DNA of 21,043 nucleotides from JAPLST01 sp964397565 (GTDB taxonomy: Bacteria; Auribacterota; UBA3054; JAPLST01): assembly GCA_964397565.1 (NCBI GenBank), contig CAYNJC010000055.1:1-21043 (forward strand), written 5' to 3'. Every line of letters starts with the position of its first letter. Position 1 is the stretch's first letter. The notes beneath the pieces are model-generated. The model had not been told where the DNA came from, did no database searches, and saw only the letters and a program-made list of their open reading frames with translations. Shown one piece after another: positions 7,561-15,788 of the stretch. Both the position numbers and the translations under genes were made by a program.

Positions 7561-10500
7561 ATGGCGTCTGATGTTTCCACAGCAGAAATTCTCCCAACGG
7601 TCACGCCGGTGATCCCGGCGGACAACATTTCGCCGCTCGATATGCCGGACAAGCCGGTGGTTGAGTCGGCCTTCGACAAGGTGACGATTCGGATCGCCTC
7701 GCCGGATACTATTCGCTCGTGGTCGCACGGCGAAGTCAAGAATCCGGAGACGATCAATTATCGCACCTTCAAGCCCGAGCCCGGCGGCTTGTTCTGCCAG
7801 CGCATTTTTGGCCCGGTCAAAGACTGGGAATGCGCCTGCGGCAAGTACAAGCGCATCAAGTACCGCGGCATTGTCTGCGATCGCTGCGGCGTCGAAGTCG
7901 CGCAAGCCAAGGTGCGCCGCGAACGCATGGGGCACATCGAGCTGGCCGCGCCGGTGGCCCACATCTGGTTTTTCAAGACCATGCCGTCGCGGGTCGGCAA
8001 TGTGCTGGACATGACCATTCGCGCGCTCGAACGCGTGCTCTATTTTGAAGACTACATCGTGCTTGATCCGGGCAGCACGGATCTGCTCAAGGCGCAGTTG
8101 CTGAATGAAGCCCAGTACGAAGAATACCTCAAGAAATACGGCACGGCGTTCACCGTCGGGATGGGCGCCGAGGCCATTCGCCGCCTCTTGCAGGAGACGA
8201 ATCTGGACGAGACCGCGGATGATCTGTACAACAAAATGCTGCGCACAAAGTCGAAACAGACCCGCCGCAAAATTGCCAAGCGCCTGAAAATCATCGAGGG
8301 CTTCCGCCAGTCCAACAACAAGCCCGAGCACATGGTCATGGAAGTGGTGCCGATCCTGCCGCCCGACCTGCGGCCGCTGGTGCCGCTCGAAGGCGGGCGC
8401 TTTGCCACCTCGGATTTGAATGATTTGTACCGGCGCGTGATCAACCGCAACAACCGTTTGAAAATCCTGCTCAGCCAGCGCACGCCGGATGTCATCATCC
8501 GCAATGAAAAGCGCATGTTGCAGGAAGCCGTCGATGCCATGATTGACAACGGCCGGCATGGCCGCCTAGTCTCCGGCCCGTCCGGTCGCCCGCTCAAATC
8601 ACTGGCCGACAACTTGAAAGGCAAGCAAGGCCGCTTCCGCCAGAATTTGTTGGGCAAGCGCGTCGATTATTCGGGCCGTTCCGTGATCGTCATCGGTCCC
8701 GAACTGAAAATCAACCAGTGCGGTCTGCCCAAACGGATGGCCTTGACGTTGTTCGAGCCGTTCATCATTCGCGAGCTGAAAGCCCGCGGCTTCTCGCACA
8801 CGATTCGCTCGGCCAAGAAACTGATCGAGCGCGCCGAAGGCCCGGTCTGGGATATTCTCGAGGAAGTGACCAAGGGCCATGCTGTCCTGCTGAACCGTGC
8901 GCCGACCCTGCACCGCCTTGGCATTCAGGCCTTCGAGCCGGTCTTGATCGAGGGCAGCGCGATTCGCATCCATCCGCTGGTCTGCACCGCCTTCAATGCC
9001 GACTTTGACGGCGACCAAATGGCCGTGCATGTGCCGCTCTCGCGCGAAGCCGTGTGGGAGACCAAGAATATCATGATGGCCACCAACAACATCTTCTCGC
9101 CGGCGTCCGGCAAGCCGATCATGACCCCCACGCAGGATATCGTCCTGGGCATCTATTACCTCACCCACGGGCCGTGGATGAAAACCCACTTGCACGCCGC
9201 CGTAGGTGTGCTCGCGCCCGAGGAAGTGCATCGCGCCCTGGATAACAAGGCCATCACGCTGCACACCCAGATCCACGTCATGCTGCCGGGCGAAGCCAAC
9301 CCGGTCAGCACGACCGCCGGCCGCATCTTGTTCAATGAAGCCCTGCCGCCGGGCCTGCCGTTCTACAACGAGACCATCAACAAAAAACGCCTCGGCCAGA
9401 TCATCACTGATGTCTACAAAGCGGTCGGCCAGCGCGCCACCGTCACGACTCTCGACCTCGTCAAGGAATTGGGCTTCCACCAAGCAACCTTGGCGGGTAT
9501 CTCGATTGCCATCAGCGACTTGGCGATTCCCGCCCAAAAGCGCGAGATTTTGAAGCATGCCTATCAGGAAGTGGGGCAGGTGACCGTGAATTATAAAGCC
9601 GGCGTCATCACCGAAAACGAGCGCTACAACCGTATCGTTGACATCTGGACCCACACCAGCGAACGACTCTCGAACGAGCTCTACGAAGGCTTGGGCGTGC
9701 CAGATGAAAAGCACCATGAGCTGAATCCGGTGCACATGATGGTCGACTCCGGCGCACGCGGCTCGAAACAGCAGATCCGCCAGCTCGCCGCCATGCGCGG
9801 GTTGATGTCCAAGCCGTCCGGTGAAATTATCGAGACGCCGATCACCGCCAACTTCAAAGAAGGCCTGAGCGTGCTCGAATACTTCATTTCAACCCATGGC
9901 GCGCGCAAAGGTCTGGCCGACACCGCCTTGAAGACCGCCGATGCCGGCTACCTCACCCGCCGCTTGGTGGATGTCGCCCATGATGTCCTGATCACCGAGT
10001 CCGATTGCGGCACGCCCAATGGCATCACCGTCAGCGCCATCGAAGAAGGCAACGAGGTGGTCGTGTCGCTGTCCGACCGCATCATTGGCCGCGTCGCCTT
10101 GAACGATGTCTACGAACCCGGCACAAAAAACCTGCTGATCAAGGCCGGCGACGTCATTAGCGTTGAGTCCGCGCATTCGATTGATGATTATGAAATTGAC
10201 GCGCTGACGATCCGCTCCGTGCTCACCTGCGAAACGCCCTACGGCGTCTGCGCCAAGTGTTACGGCCAGGACCTCGCCCGCCAGCGCCTGGTCGAAATGG
10301 GCGTGCCGGTCGGCATTATCGCGGCACAGTCCATTGGCGAGCCCGGCACCCAGTTGACCATGCGCACCTTCCATATCGGCGGCACCGCCAGCGCGGAAGC
10401 GGCCGAGCCGTACCACATCGCCGACAAATCCGGCCGGATCAAATACATCAACGTGCGCATCGTCGAAACCAAGGAAGGCACGCGCGTCTTGAACAAAAAC

Positions 10501-11826
10501 GGCTACCTCGCGATCAATGACAGCGACGGCAAGGAAGTCAAGCGCTATGCCCTGACGATCGGGGCATTGATCACGGTCAAGGATGGCGACACCGTCAAGA
10601 AGGGCGTGCGCTTCTGCGAATGGGATCCGTACAGCATCAACATCTACACCGAGAAGCGCGGCTGCGTCGAATATCATGAAGTCATTGAAGGCGTGACCAT
10701 GACGCGCCAGCGCAACGAGGCCACCGGTCGCGTCGAGACCGTCATTCTCGAACCGCGCGAAAACCTGCATCCGCAGATCATCTTGAAAGACCCCGACAGC
10801 GGCGACACGATCGGGTATTACCCGATTCCCGCCAACGCCCATGTGGTCGTCGACAACGGCCAGATTATTGAGGCCGGCGAGATGATCGCCAAGACCCCGC
10901 GCAAAGCCACCACCACCAAGGACATCACCGGCGGTCTGCCGCGCGTCGAGGAATTGTTCGAATCGCGCCGCCCGAAAGACATGGCCGAAATCGCCAAGAT
11001 TGACGGCGTGGTCGAGTTTGCCGAAGGCTTGGTGCGCGGGCACCGCAAGGTCATCGTGCGCAACGAGACCACCGGCCAGAAAGTCGAACATCTGATTCCG
11101 CTGGCCAAGCACTTCACCGTCACCCGCGGTGAGTTCGTGCGCAAGGGCCAGCAGTTGACCGAGGGCTCGATCAACCCGCAGGACTTGCTGGATATCTGCG
11201 GCGTCAAGGATCTGCAGCGCTATCTGCTCAATCAGATTCAGGAAGTCTACCGCTACCAGGGCGTCGAAATCAACGACAAGCACATCGAGTGTGTCATCCG
11301 CCAGATGCTGCGCAAAATTGTGATTACCGATCCGGGTGACACGCGCTTCCTCTATGACGATGTCCTCGAACGGCGCATGTTCGAGCAGGAGAACCGGCGC
11401 GTCCTGAAACTCGACCCGCCCGGCCGGCCCGCCAAGGGCAGCCCCGTGCTGCAGGGCGTCACCAAGGCCGGCTTGAGTACGGCCAGCTTCATCGCCGCCG
11501 CCTCCTTCCAAGAGACCACCCGCGTCCTGACCGAAGCCGCCTGTACCGGCCGCACCGACTTCCTGCTCGGCTTCAAGGAAAATATCATCATGGGCCATAC
11601 CGTCCCGTCCGGCACCGGCTTTACCACCGAGCGTCTGCGGCGCGGCTTCGAGGGCTTGGATGAACTCTACATGGGCCGCATGTCCGAGAGCGCCGGCTTT
11701 GTCGGCGCCGAGGAAGAAGAAGAGGAAAGCGCGGCCATGAGCGATATCGAGAACATTATCCAAGGCGTCTCCACCTACTCGGCCGGACCTCAGGAAGCGG
11801 AAGAGGAAACGGAGCCGCGCAGCTAA
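7561..11826 (+). CDS. rpoC: DNA-directed RNA polymerase subunit beta-prime
   Basis: This is a complete 1421-residue beta-prime subunit starting 19 bases after rpoB. The ATG at 7561 gives an N-terminus about 20 residues longer than in E. coli before the conserved IRIASPDTIRSWSHGEVK. The frame is also open upstream inside rpoB, but that is overlap. The zinc site near the N-terminus is C91/C93/C106/C109. The catalytic motif NADFDGDQMAVH has its three metal-binding aspartates at D481, D483 and D485. The second zinc site is C816, C890, C897 and C900, and the trigger-loop region QSIGEPGTQLTMRTFHIGG follows. The last 48 residues include an acidic run (AEEEEEES) and an E-rich end. No clear Shine-Dalgarno site is seen, so coupling to rpoB is likely. 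Confidence 0.97.
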   Translation: MASDVSTAEILPTVTPVIPADNISPLDMPDKPVVESAFDKVTIRIASPDTIRSWSHGEVKNPETINYRTFKPEPGGLFCQRIFGPVKDWECACGKYKRIKYRGIVCDRCGVEVAQAKVRRERMGHIELAAPVAHIWFFKTMPSRVGNVLDMTIRALERVLYFEDYIVLDPGSTDLLKAQLLNEAQYEEYLKKYGTAFTVGMGAEAIRRLLQETNLDETADDLYNKMLRTKSKQTRRKIAKRLKIIEGFRQSNNKPEHMVMEVVPILPPDLRPLVPLEGGRFATSDLNDLYRRVINRNNRLKILLSQRTPDVIIRNEKRMLQEAVDAMIDNGRHGRLVSGPSGRPLKSLADNLKGKQGRFRQNLLGKRVDYSGRSVIVIGPELKINQCGLPKRMALTLFEPFIIRELKARGFSHTIRSAKKLIERAEGPVWDILEEVTKGHAVLLNRAPTLHRLGIQAFEPVLIEGSAIRIHPLVCTAFNADFDGDQMAVHVPLSREAVWETKNIMMATNNIFSPASGKPIMTPTQDIVLGIYYLTHGPWMKTHLHAAVGVLAPEEVHRALDNKAITLHTQIHVMLPGEANPVSTTAGRILFNEALPPGLPFYNETINKKRLGQIITDVYKAVGQRATVTTLDLVKELGFHQATLAGISIAISDLAIPAQKREILKHAYQEVGQVTVNYKAGVITENERYNRIVDIWTHTSERLSNELYEGLGVPDEKHHELNPVHMMVDSGARGSKQQIRQLAAMRGLMSKPSGEIIETPITANFKEGLSVLEYFISTHGARKGLADTALKTADAGYLTRRLVDVAHDVLITESDCGTPNGITVSAIEEGNEVVVSLSDRIIGRVALNDVYEPGTKNLLIKAGDVISVESAHSIDDYEIDALTIRSVLTCETPYGVCAKCYGQDLARQRLVEMGVPVGIIAAQSIGEPGTQLTMRTFHIGGTASAEAAEPYHIADKSGRIKYINVRIVETKEGTRVLNKNGYLAINDSDGKEVKRYALTIGALITVKDGDTVKKGVRFCEWDPYSINIYTEKRGCVEYHEVIEGVTMTRQRNEATGRVETVILEPRENLHPQIILKDPDSGDTIGYYPIPANAHVVVDNGQIIEAGEMIAKTPRKATTTKDITGGLPRVEELFESRRPKDMAEIAKIDGVVEFAEGLVRGHRKVIVRNETTGQKVEHLIPLAKHFTVTRGEFVRKGQQLTEGSINPQDLLDICGVKDLQRYLLNQIQEVYRYQGVEINDKHIECVIRQMLRKIVITDPGDTRFLYDDVLERRMFEQENRRVLKLDPPGRPAKGSPVLQGVTKAGLSTASFIAAASFQETTRVLTEAACTGRTDFLLGFKENIIMGHTVPSGTGFTTERLRRGFEGLDELYMGRMSESAGFVGAEEEEEESAAMSDIENIIQGVSTYSAGPQEAEEETEPRS

Positions 11827-11854
11827 CCAGCAGTTCACGCAAGGAACGACACCC

Positions 11855-12232
11855 ATGCCAACTTTCAATCAGTTAATCAAATGCGGGCGCAGGCCGGTCA
11901 AGAAAACCAACAAGGTGCCGGCCTTGCAAGGCTGCGCCCAACGCCGCGGCGTCTGCCTGCAGGTCACCACGCGCACGCCCAAGAAGCCCAACTCGGCTTT
12001 GCGCAAAATCGCGCGCGTGCGCCTCTCGAACGGCCATGAAGTCACCGCCTACATTCCTGGTGAAGGCCACAATCTGCAGGAACACTCGATCGTGCTGGTG
12101 CGCGGCGGCCGGGTCAAAGATTTGCCCGGCGTGCGCTATCACATTATTCGCGGCGTGCTCGACACCAGTGGTGTTGAAAATCGCAAACGCAGCCGCTCCT
12201 TATACGGCGCCAAGCGCCCCAAAGCCAAATAA
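11855..12232 (+). CDS. rpsL: 30S ribosomal protein S12
   Basis: This 125-residue S12 contains the decoding-centre motif TPKKPNSALRK and the later GGRVKDLPGVRYH loop. Lysines K43 and K88 (Met counted), whose substitution gives streptomycin resistance in other bacteria, are both present, so the sequence looks streptomycin-sensitive at this protein. AAGGA stands eight bases before the ATG. It follows rpoC by 28 bases, consistent with rpoBC and the str genes forming one transcription unit. Confidence 0.97.
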   Translation: MPTFNQLIKCGRRPVKKTNKVPALQGCAQRRGVCLQVTTRTPKKPNSALRKIARVRLSNGHEVTAYIPGEGHNLQEHSIVLVRGGRVKDLPGVRYHIIRGVLDTSGVENRKRSRSLYGAKRPKAK

Positions 12233-12272
12233 TACCCGCTTCAACGCATTCACCTTTTGATCTCCACGAGCC

Positions 12273-12746
12273 ATGGCACGACGCAGACGAATCACCCGAC
12301 GCGAAGTTATCGCCGACCCCAAGTTTAACAACCCGGTGGTCGCCAAGTTTGTTAACAACCTGATGTGGGACGGCAAGAAATCCACGGCCGAATGCATCTT
12401 CTACAACGCCCTGGCGCAGGCCACCAAAATGGTCTCCGGCAGCAACGAAGTGGAGGTGCTGACCAAGCTGATGGACAATGTTCGCCCGATCCTCGAAGTG
12501 CGCTCGCGCCGCGTCGGTGGCGCAACGTACCAGATTCCGGTCGAGGTACCCCAGCACCGTCAGGACGCGCTGGCAATGCGCTGGCTGATTGGCTACGCCC
12601 GTGCCCGCAAAGGCACGCCGATGGCCAAGGCCCTCGCGCAGGAATTTGCCGACGCCTTCAACAATCAGGGCAGCGCGGTCAAGAAGCGCGAAGACACGCA
12701 TAAGATGGCCGAGGCCAACCGCGCCTTCGCCCATTACCGCTGGTAA
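12273..12746 (+). CDS. rpsG: 30S ribosomal protein S7
   Basis: This 157-residue S7 nucleates assembly of the 30S head and touches the E site. It starts MARRRRITRREVIADPKFNN and contains the family signature around LMWDGKKSTAECIFYNALAQA. The conserved VGGATYQIPVEV strand and the YARARKGTPMAKALAQEF region follow. The length is normal and the C-terminus is complete (HKMAEANRAFAHYRW). In most bacteria fusA comes next. Here a strong hairpin terminator and an unrelated nuclease gene follow instead, so the operon ends at this gene. Confidence 0.97.
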   Translation: MARRRRITRREVIADPKFNNPVVAKFVNNLMWDGKKSTAECIFYNALAQATKMVSGSNEVEVLTKLMDNVRPILEVRSRRVGGATYQIPVEVPQHRQDALAMRWLIGYARARKGTPMAKALAQEFADAFNNQGSAVKKREDTHKMAEANRAFAHYRW

Positions 12747-12801
12747 TGCGCGCGCTATTCGGCGTTATGCTCCCCGCGCGGCTCCCGCGGCATTAGTCGC
12801 C

Positions 12802-12845
12802 ACAACGTTCCTGCCGGTCAGCCCGGCAGGGGCGTTGTTCCCTTG
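12802..12845 (+). terminator. Hairpin terminator of the rpoBC-rpsLG unit
   Basis: A continuous 16-pair stem is seen. ACAACGTTCCTGCCGG (12802-12817) pairs with CCGGCAGGGGCGTTGT (12823-12838), including two central G-T pairs, around the loop TCAGC. The following bases TCCCTTG are only moderately T-rich, so termination may be helped by the very stable stem. It stands 55 bases after the rpsG stop and separates the housekeeping block from the lineage-specific genes. Confidence 0.75.
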
Positions 12846-12941
12846 ACAAGCCCACCCTTGTTCGCCCCTCCTGCATACCCGTTGTCATCCCGCGTGTCCA
12901 CCCACGCCATTGCACCGACCACCCGCCATCACTTGGTTCTC

Positions 12942-13787
12942 ATGCCTACTGCCCACTATTGCTTCCTTGCCTTGCTCATCGGTTGGGCCTGCACCGCGCA
13001 GGCCCTGTATGATCCACCGGCCAACTACTACACCAATGCCACCGGCAAATTCGGCGCCACCTTGAAAAGCGCGCTGCACGCCATCATCGCGCCGCACACC
13101 GTCAAAAGTTATGACGATGCCCGCACGATTTTGCAGGTGCTGGACGTCGATCCCGGCAACGCGACAAAAATCGTGCTGGTCTACTCCGGCTTTTCCGTGA
13201 CCAAGACCTGGGACAGCGGCAGCACCTGGAATCGCGAGCATCTCTGGCCGCAGAGTCGCGGCGTCAGCACGGGCCCCGGCTCAAGTGATCTGTTCAATCT
13301 CAGACCTTCCAATCCGGTCGTCAATTCCAGCCGCGGCAACAAGTGGTTTGACAACAGCAACGCCAGCGACGCAAGCTACAAATCGTCCGCGCATGTGTCC
13401 GCGCCACTGTGCAGTTCTGACTCCGATTCCTGGCAGCCACGCAGTGCCGAGCAGGGCGATATTGCCCGCGCCATGTTCTACATGGATACGCGCTACGATG
13501 GCGCTGAGCCCAACACCGTGGATCTTGAACTGACCAACGTGGTCGTGACCAGCAGCCAGATGGGTATTTTCTTTACCTTGCTGCAATGGCATCTCGCCGA
13601 TCCGGTCGATGACATCGAGCGGCGCAGAAACGACCTGATCTACTCCAATTATCAAGCCAACCGCAACCCATACGTTGACCACCCCGAGTATGTCCAGATG
13701 GTGTACGGCATGCCGGAACCGACGCTACTGGTCCTCGTGGTGGTGTTGGGCCTGTGCTGCCGCCAGTCAAAACGCGCCGCGGACTGA
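12942..13787 (+). CDS. Secreted endonuclease I family nuclease with PEP-CTERM-like tail
   Basis: This 281-residue protein carries the EndA/endonuclease I (His-Me finger) signature. WNREHLWPQSRG contains the expected general base H100, followed by DLFNLRPSNPVVNSSRG (116-132) and GDIARAMFYMDTRY (172-185). RNPYVDHPEYV (241-251) closes the domain. The family cleaves DNA or RNA non-specifically with a metal ion and is usually periplasmic or secreted. Residues 1-21 form a signal peptide ending TAQA. The C-terminus is MPEPTLLVLVVVLGLCCRQSKRAAD: a PEP motif (258-260), a hydrophobic span and a basic end, as in PEP-CTERM/exosortase substrates. The frame is open 33 codons upstream, but the ATG at 12942 places the signal peptide first. 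Confidence 0.88.
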   Translation: MPTAHYCFLALLIGWACTAQALYDPPANYYTNATGKFGATLKSALHAIIAPHTVKSYDDARTILQVLDVDPGNATKIVLVYSGFSVTKTWDSGSTWNREHLWPQSRGVSTGPGSSDLFNLRPSNPVVNSSRGNKWFDNSNASDASYKSSAHVSAPLCSSDSDSWQPRSAEQGDIARAMFYMDTRYDGAEPNTVDLELTNVVVTSSQMGIFFTLLQWHLADPVDDIERRRNDLIYSNYQANRNPYVDHPEYVQMVYGMPEPTLLVLVVVLGLCCRQSKRAAD

Positions 13788-13817
13788 GACTGTTGTCAGC
13801 GATCAGGGATAGAACCA

Positions 13818-13835
13818 GTCGCCGCCGCCGGCGAC
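13818..13835 (+). terminator. GC-rich hairpin after the nuclease gene (possible terminator)
   Basis: GTCGCCG (13818-13824) pairs perfectly with CGGCGAC (13829-13835) around CCGC, 30 bases after the nuclease stop. No T run follows directly, so it is only a weak candidate for an intrinsic terminator. It could equally protect the mRNA 3' end. Confidence 0.35.
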
Positions 13836-13863
13836 ATCGGCCTGCATTTCCCCGTTCTTCTCC

Positions 13864-13891
13864 TTCACCTTTTTGGTCAATGTAGTATAAT
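13864..13891 (+). promoter_or_regulatory. Probable sigma-70-type promoter for the 530-residue exported protein gene
   Basis: A perfect -10 box TATAAT (13886-13891) is preceded 16 bases upstream by TTCACC (13864-13869), which matches four of six positions of TTGACA. The predicted start near 13898 would give a leader of about 46 bases before the GTG at 13944. The surrounding stretch is AT-rich compared with both flanking genes. Confidence 0.5.
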
Positions 13892-13943
13892 CTACCAGTC
13901 TGGCACATGATTTTTTTATTCACCCTTTTGAATTGAACGAACA

Positions 13944-15536
13944 GTGAAATCAATATTCTGGCGCGTGGTACTGGGGGCGGTGTTCGCCGTGAGCGCGGTC
14001 TGGGCGGGCGAGGAGGCGCGCTGCGTGCTGCATTGCATCGCGCCGTTTGAAGCGCGCAGCGTGGTGGTGCGCCATGATGGCGTGGTGCTGGGCACCAACA
14101 CGGTGCGGCTGTCCACTCGCGCATTTCAACAGATAGCTGGGCGCACGGCGCGACAACTGACCTTCAATCAACGCTGGCGCTTTGAGGCCAATGGCGAACC
14201 ATTGACGCTGAAAGCCGACATGCTGACACGCACGGCGCCCGCGCTTGAATATCAACTTGTGCTCGAACGGCCGGCCGATGCAACCAACGCGGCGCGGATT
14301 CAGCGGCAAATCTATTTTGCTGAATTTGCTTTGGCCAACGCGCATGTGCTACCGGATGCGCTGAACGATGGCGTGGCCATCGCCCTGCCCAGCGTGTGGA
14401 ATCAGTGCTTGACGCGCAATGCCGCCTGGCAGCGCTGTGTGGACGAGCTGATCGCGCAGTATTGGCGCGGTTTGCGCGCGGAGGAGCGGCAGGCGCGCCT
14501 GGCATATTACGCCGCGCCGCAGATGGCGGCGCTGGGCCGGTTTCGCCAGATCATCAGCCAAGCGGCTGCGCCGGAAACCGCGCTGGTGCCGGCCTGTAGC
14601 TGGTCATCGCGCGCGCAGGACAATCAAGAATTTGACTTGGCCGCCGCACGCGCACGCGCGCATGATCCCGCCGGCGAACCGGCGGCGGCATTGGCCATGC
14701 TGTACAGCACAAATATGTTGGTGCACGCGCTGGGGATCAACGTGCTGGTGCAGCAGCCGGAGGCACTGGCGTCGCTGGCGGGCATGGCGACCGCACTCGA
14801 CAATCGTGATCTGTTGCGCCGGGCCGCGCCCGCCTTGCCGGCCTTGCGCGCCATGACGCGTGCCGCCGAGCCGGAGCAAGCCGCACTGCAGGCATATGCC
14901 GTGCTGCTGGCGGCCAATCCGGAGCAGTTTGTGCCGGACGATGCGCGCATTATTCACTGGCTGCTGAACACGTGGTATGGGCCGCACTGTTTCGCCGCAC
15001 TGGCGACCCTCGATCGCGATGAAGTGTGGGACAGTGCGCTGCGCGCGACGATCACGCCGGTCGCGAAAGACGTCACGCTGGATTTCCCGGATTGGTGCCA
15101 GTTCGCGCCGCGCCGCTACACGGCAACCAATGTGCTGGCGGTCTGCCGGCGCATCCACGAAAAAGTTCTTGCGATCGACACATTGACGCGCAAACCGACG
15201 CTGGTGTGCTGGTATCTGAATGTACTGGCGCGCGTGCCGCAGCCGGCGGCGACTGCATTGGCGCTGGATGCCCTGCGCCGCGGCAAACAGTGCGACGCCG
15301 GCGTGCGCAGTATTGCCGGCAGCGACGGTGTACAGCGCGCCGCGCTGATGCATGCCATCGTGCGCGACAAGGAATTGCGCACGCGCATTGGAAATGACAC
15401 ACTGGCGGCGATCATGTTACACGCGCCGTATGCAGACGTGCTGATTGATCTGAAGGCACTGGACGCCACGCCGCAAGTGCAACAGGCCATGGCGCAACTG
15501 ACCAGTGAATTGCGCGACGTGCGCACCCGCTTCTGA
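13944..15536 (+). CDS. Exported protein of unknown function (530 residues)
   Basis: No family is recognised. The first residues, MKSIFWRVVLGAVFAVSAVWAG, form a clear signal peptide with a likely cut near A21. Thus the GTG at 13944 is a sound start, though no good Shine-Dalgarno site is seen. Residues 23-110 look beta-rich (for example VVVRHDGVVLGTNTVRLSTRAFQQI). The rest is strongly Ala-rich and helical, with short helical pairs such as LASLAGMATALDNRDLLRRAAPALPALRAM that recall HEAT- or TPR-like solenoids, but no diagnostic motif is present. No active-site motif, membrane span after the signal, or sorting tail is visible. Codon use is GC-rich like its neighbours. It appears to be a single-gene unit with its own promoter and a repeat-bearing 3' flank. 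Confidence 0.75.
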   Translation: MKSIFWRVVLGAVFAVSAVWAGEEARCVLHCIAPFEARSVVVRHDGVVLGTNTVRLSTRAFQQIAGRTARQLTFNQRWRFEANGEPLTLKADMLTRTAPALEYQLVLERPADATNAARIQRQIYFAEFALANAHVLPDALNDGVAIALPSVWNQCLTRNAAWQRCVDELIAQYWRGLRAEERQARLAYYAAPQMAALGRFRQIISQAAAPETALVPACSWSSRAQDNQEFDLAAARARAHDPAGEPAAALAMLYSTNMLVHALGINVLVQQPEALASLAGMATALDNRDLLRRAAPALPALRAMTRAAEPEQAALQAYAVLLAANPEQFVPDDARIIHWLLNTWYGPHCFAALATLDRDEVWDSALRATITPVAKDVTLDFPDWCQFAPRRYTATNVLAVCRRIHEKVLAIDTLTRKPTLVCWYLNVLARVPQPAATALALDALRRGKQCDAGVRSIAGSDGVQRAALMHAIVRDKELRTRIGNDTLAAIMLHAPYADVLIDLKALDATPQVQQAMAQLTSELRDVRTRF

Positions 15537-15558
15537 TACGGTCGTTCGTGCGGTGCGA

Positions 15559-15633
15559 GTGAATGCGCAGAGACCCCCATGGTCTTGCGCCACAGGTGAA
15601 TGCGCAGAGACCCCCACGACCTTGCGTCGTGGG
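15559..15633 (+). repeat. Two 37-bp direct repeat units, each with a CTTGC-loop palindrome
   Basis: The unit starting GTGAATGCGCAGAGACCCCC begins at 15559 and again at 15596. The first 21 bases are identical in both. The second half forms a hairpin with the loop CTTGC. In copy 2 the stem CCCACGAC/GTCGTGGG (15613-15620, 15626-15633) has eight perfect pairs. In copy 1 the stem around 15576-15596 is imperfect. A third truncated start, GTGAATGAG, follows at 15633. There are only two units and no spacers of CRISPR type. Confidence 0.8.
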
Positions 15634-15680
15634 TGAATGAGATTGAATGAAAAACCGCCGGCCCTCCTCCCAATCTCTCC

Positions 15681-15708
15681 TTCCACCGGCGCAAGGCCGG
15701 TGGGGAGG
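15681..15708 (+). repeat. Inverted third member of the CTTGC-loop palindrome family
   Basis: CCACCGGC (15683-15690) pairs with GCCGGTGG (15696-15703) around GCAAG, with two further G-T pairs outside. The loop is the reverse complement of CTTGC, and on the opposite strand the outer stem also reads CCCCAC...GTGG as in the direct copies. It therefore looks like the same palindrome in the other orientation, giving a REP/BIME-like cluster between two genes. Confidence 0.65.
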
Positions 15709-15738
15709 CCAACCGCGCTCGCAGCATCGTGCTGTTTC

Positions 15739-15747
15739 TGCTATACT
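15739..15747 (+). promoter_or_regulatory. Extended -10 promoter candidate for queC
   Basis: TGC-TATACT gives a good extended -10 element (TGN at 15739-15741, TATACT at 15742-15747). No recognisable -35 box stands 16-18 bases upstream. The predicted start near 15754 leaves a leader of about 35 bases, too short for a preQ1 riboswitch, and none of its motifs is seen. Confidence 0.45.
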
Positions 15748-15788
15748 AGCCCGCATGAAACCTGTGCTGACAGCAACCGAGATTGACT

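Noticed and set aside
9889..11868. A 659-codon open frame on the minus strand across rpoC
   Set aside because: Same reason: it mirrors the codon bias of rpoC and has no motif, signal or ribosome-binding support.
15559..15633. Possible CRISPR array
   Set aside because: There are only two adjacent units, no unique spacers and no cas genes. The units are palindromic direct repeats without spacing.
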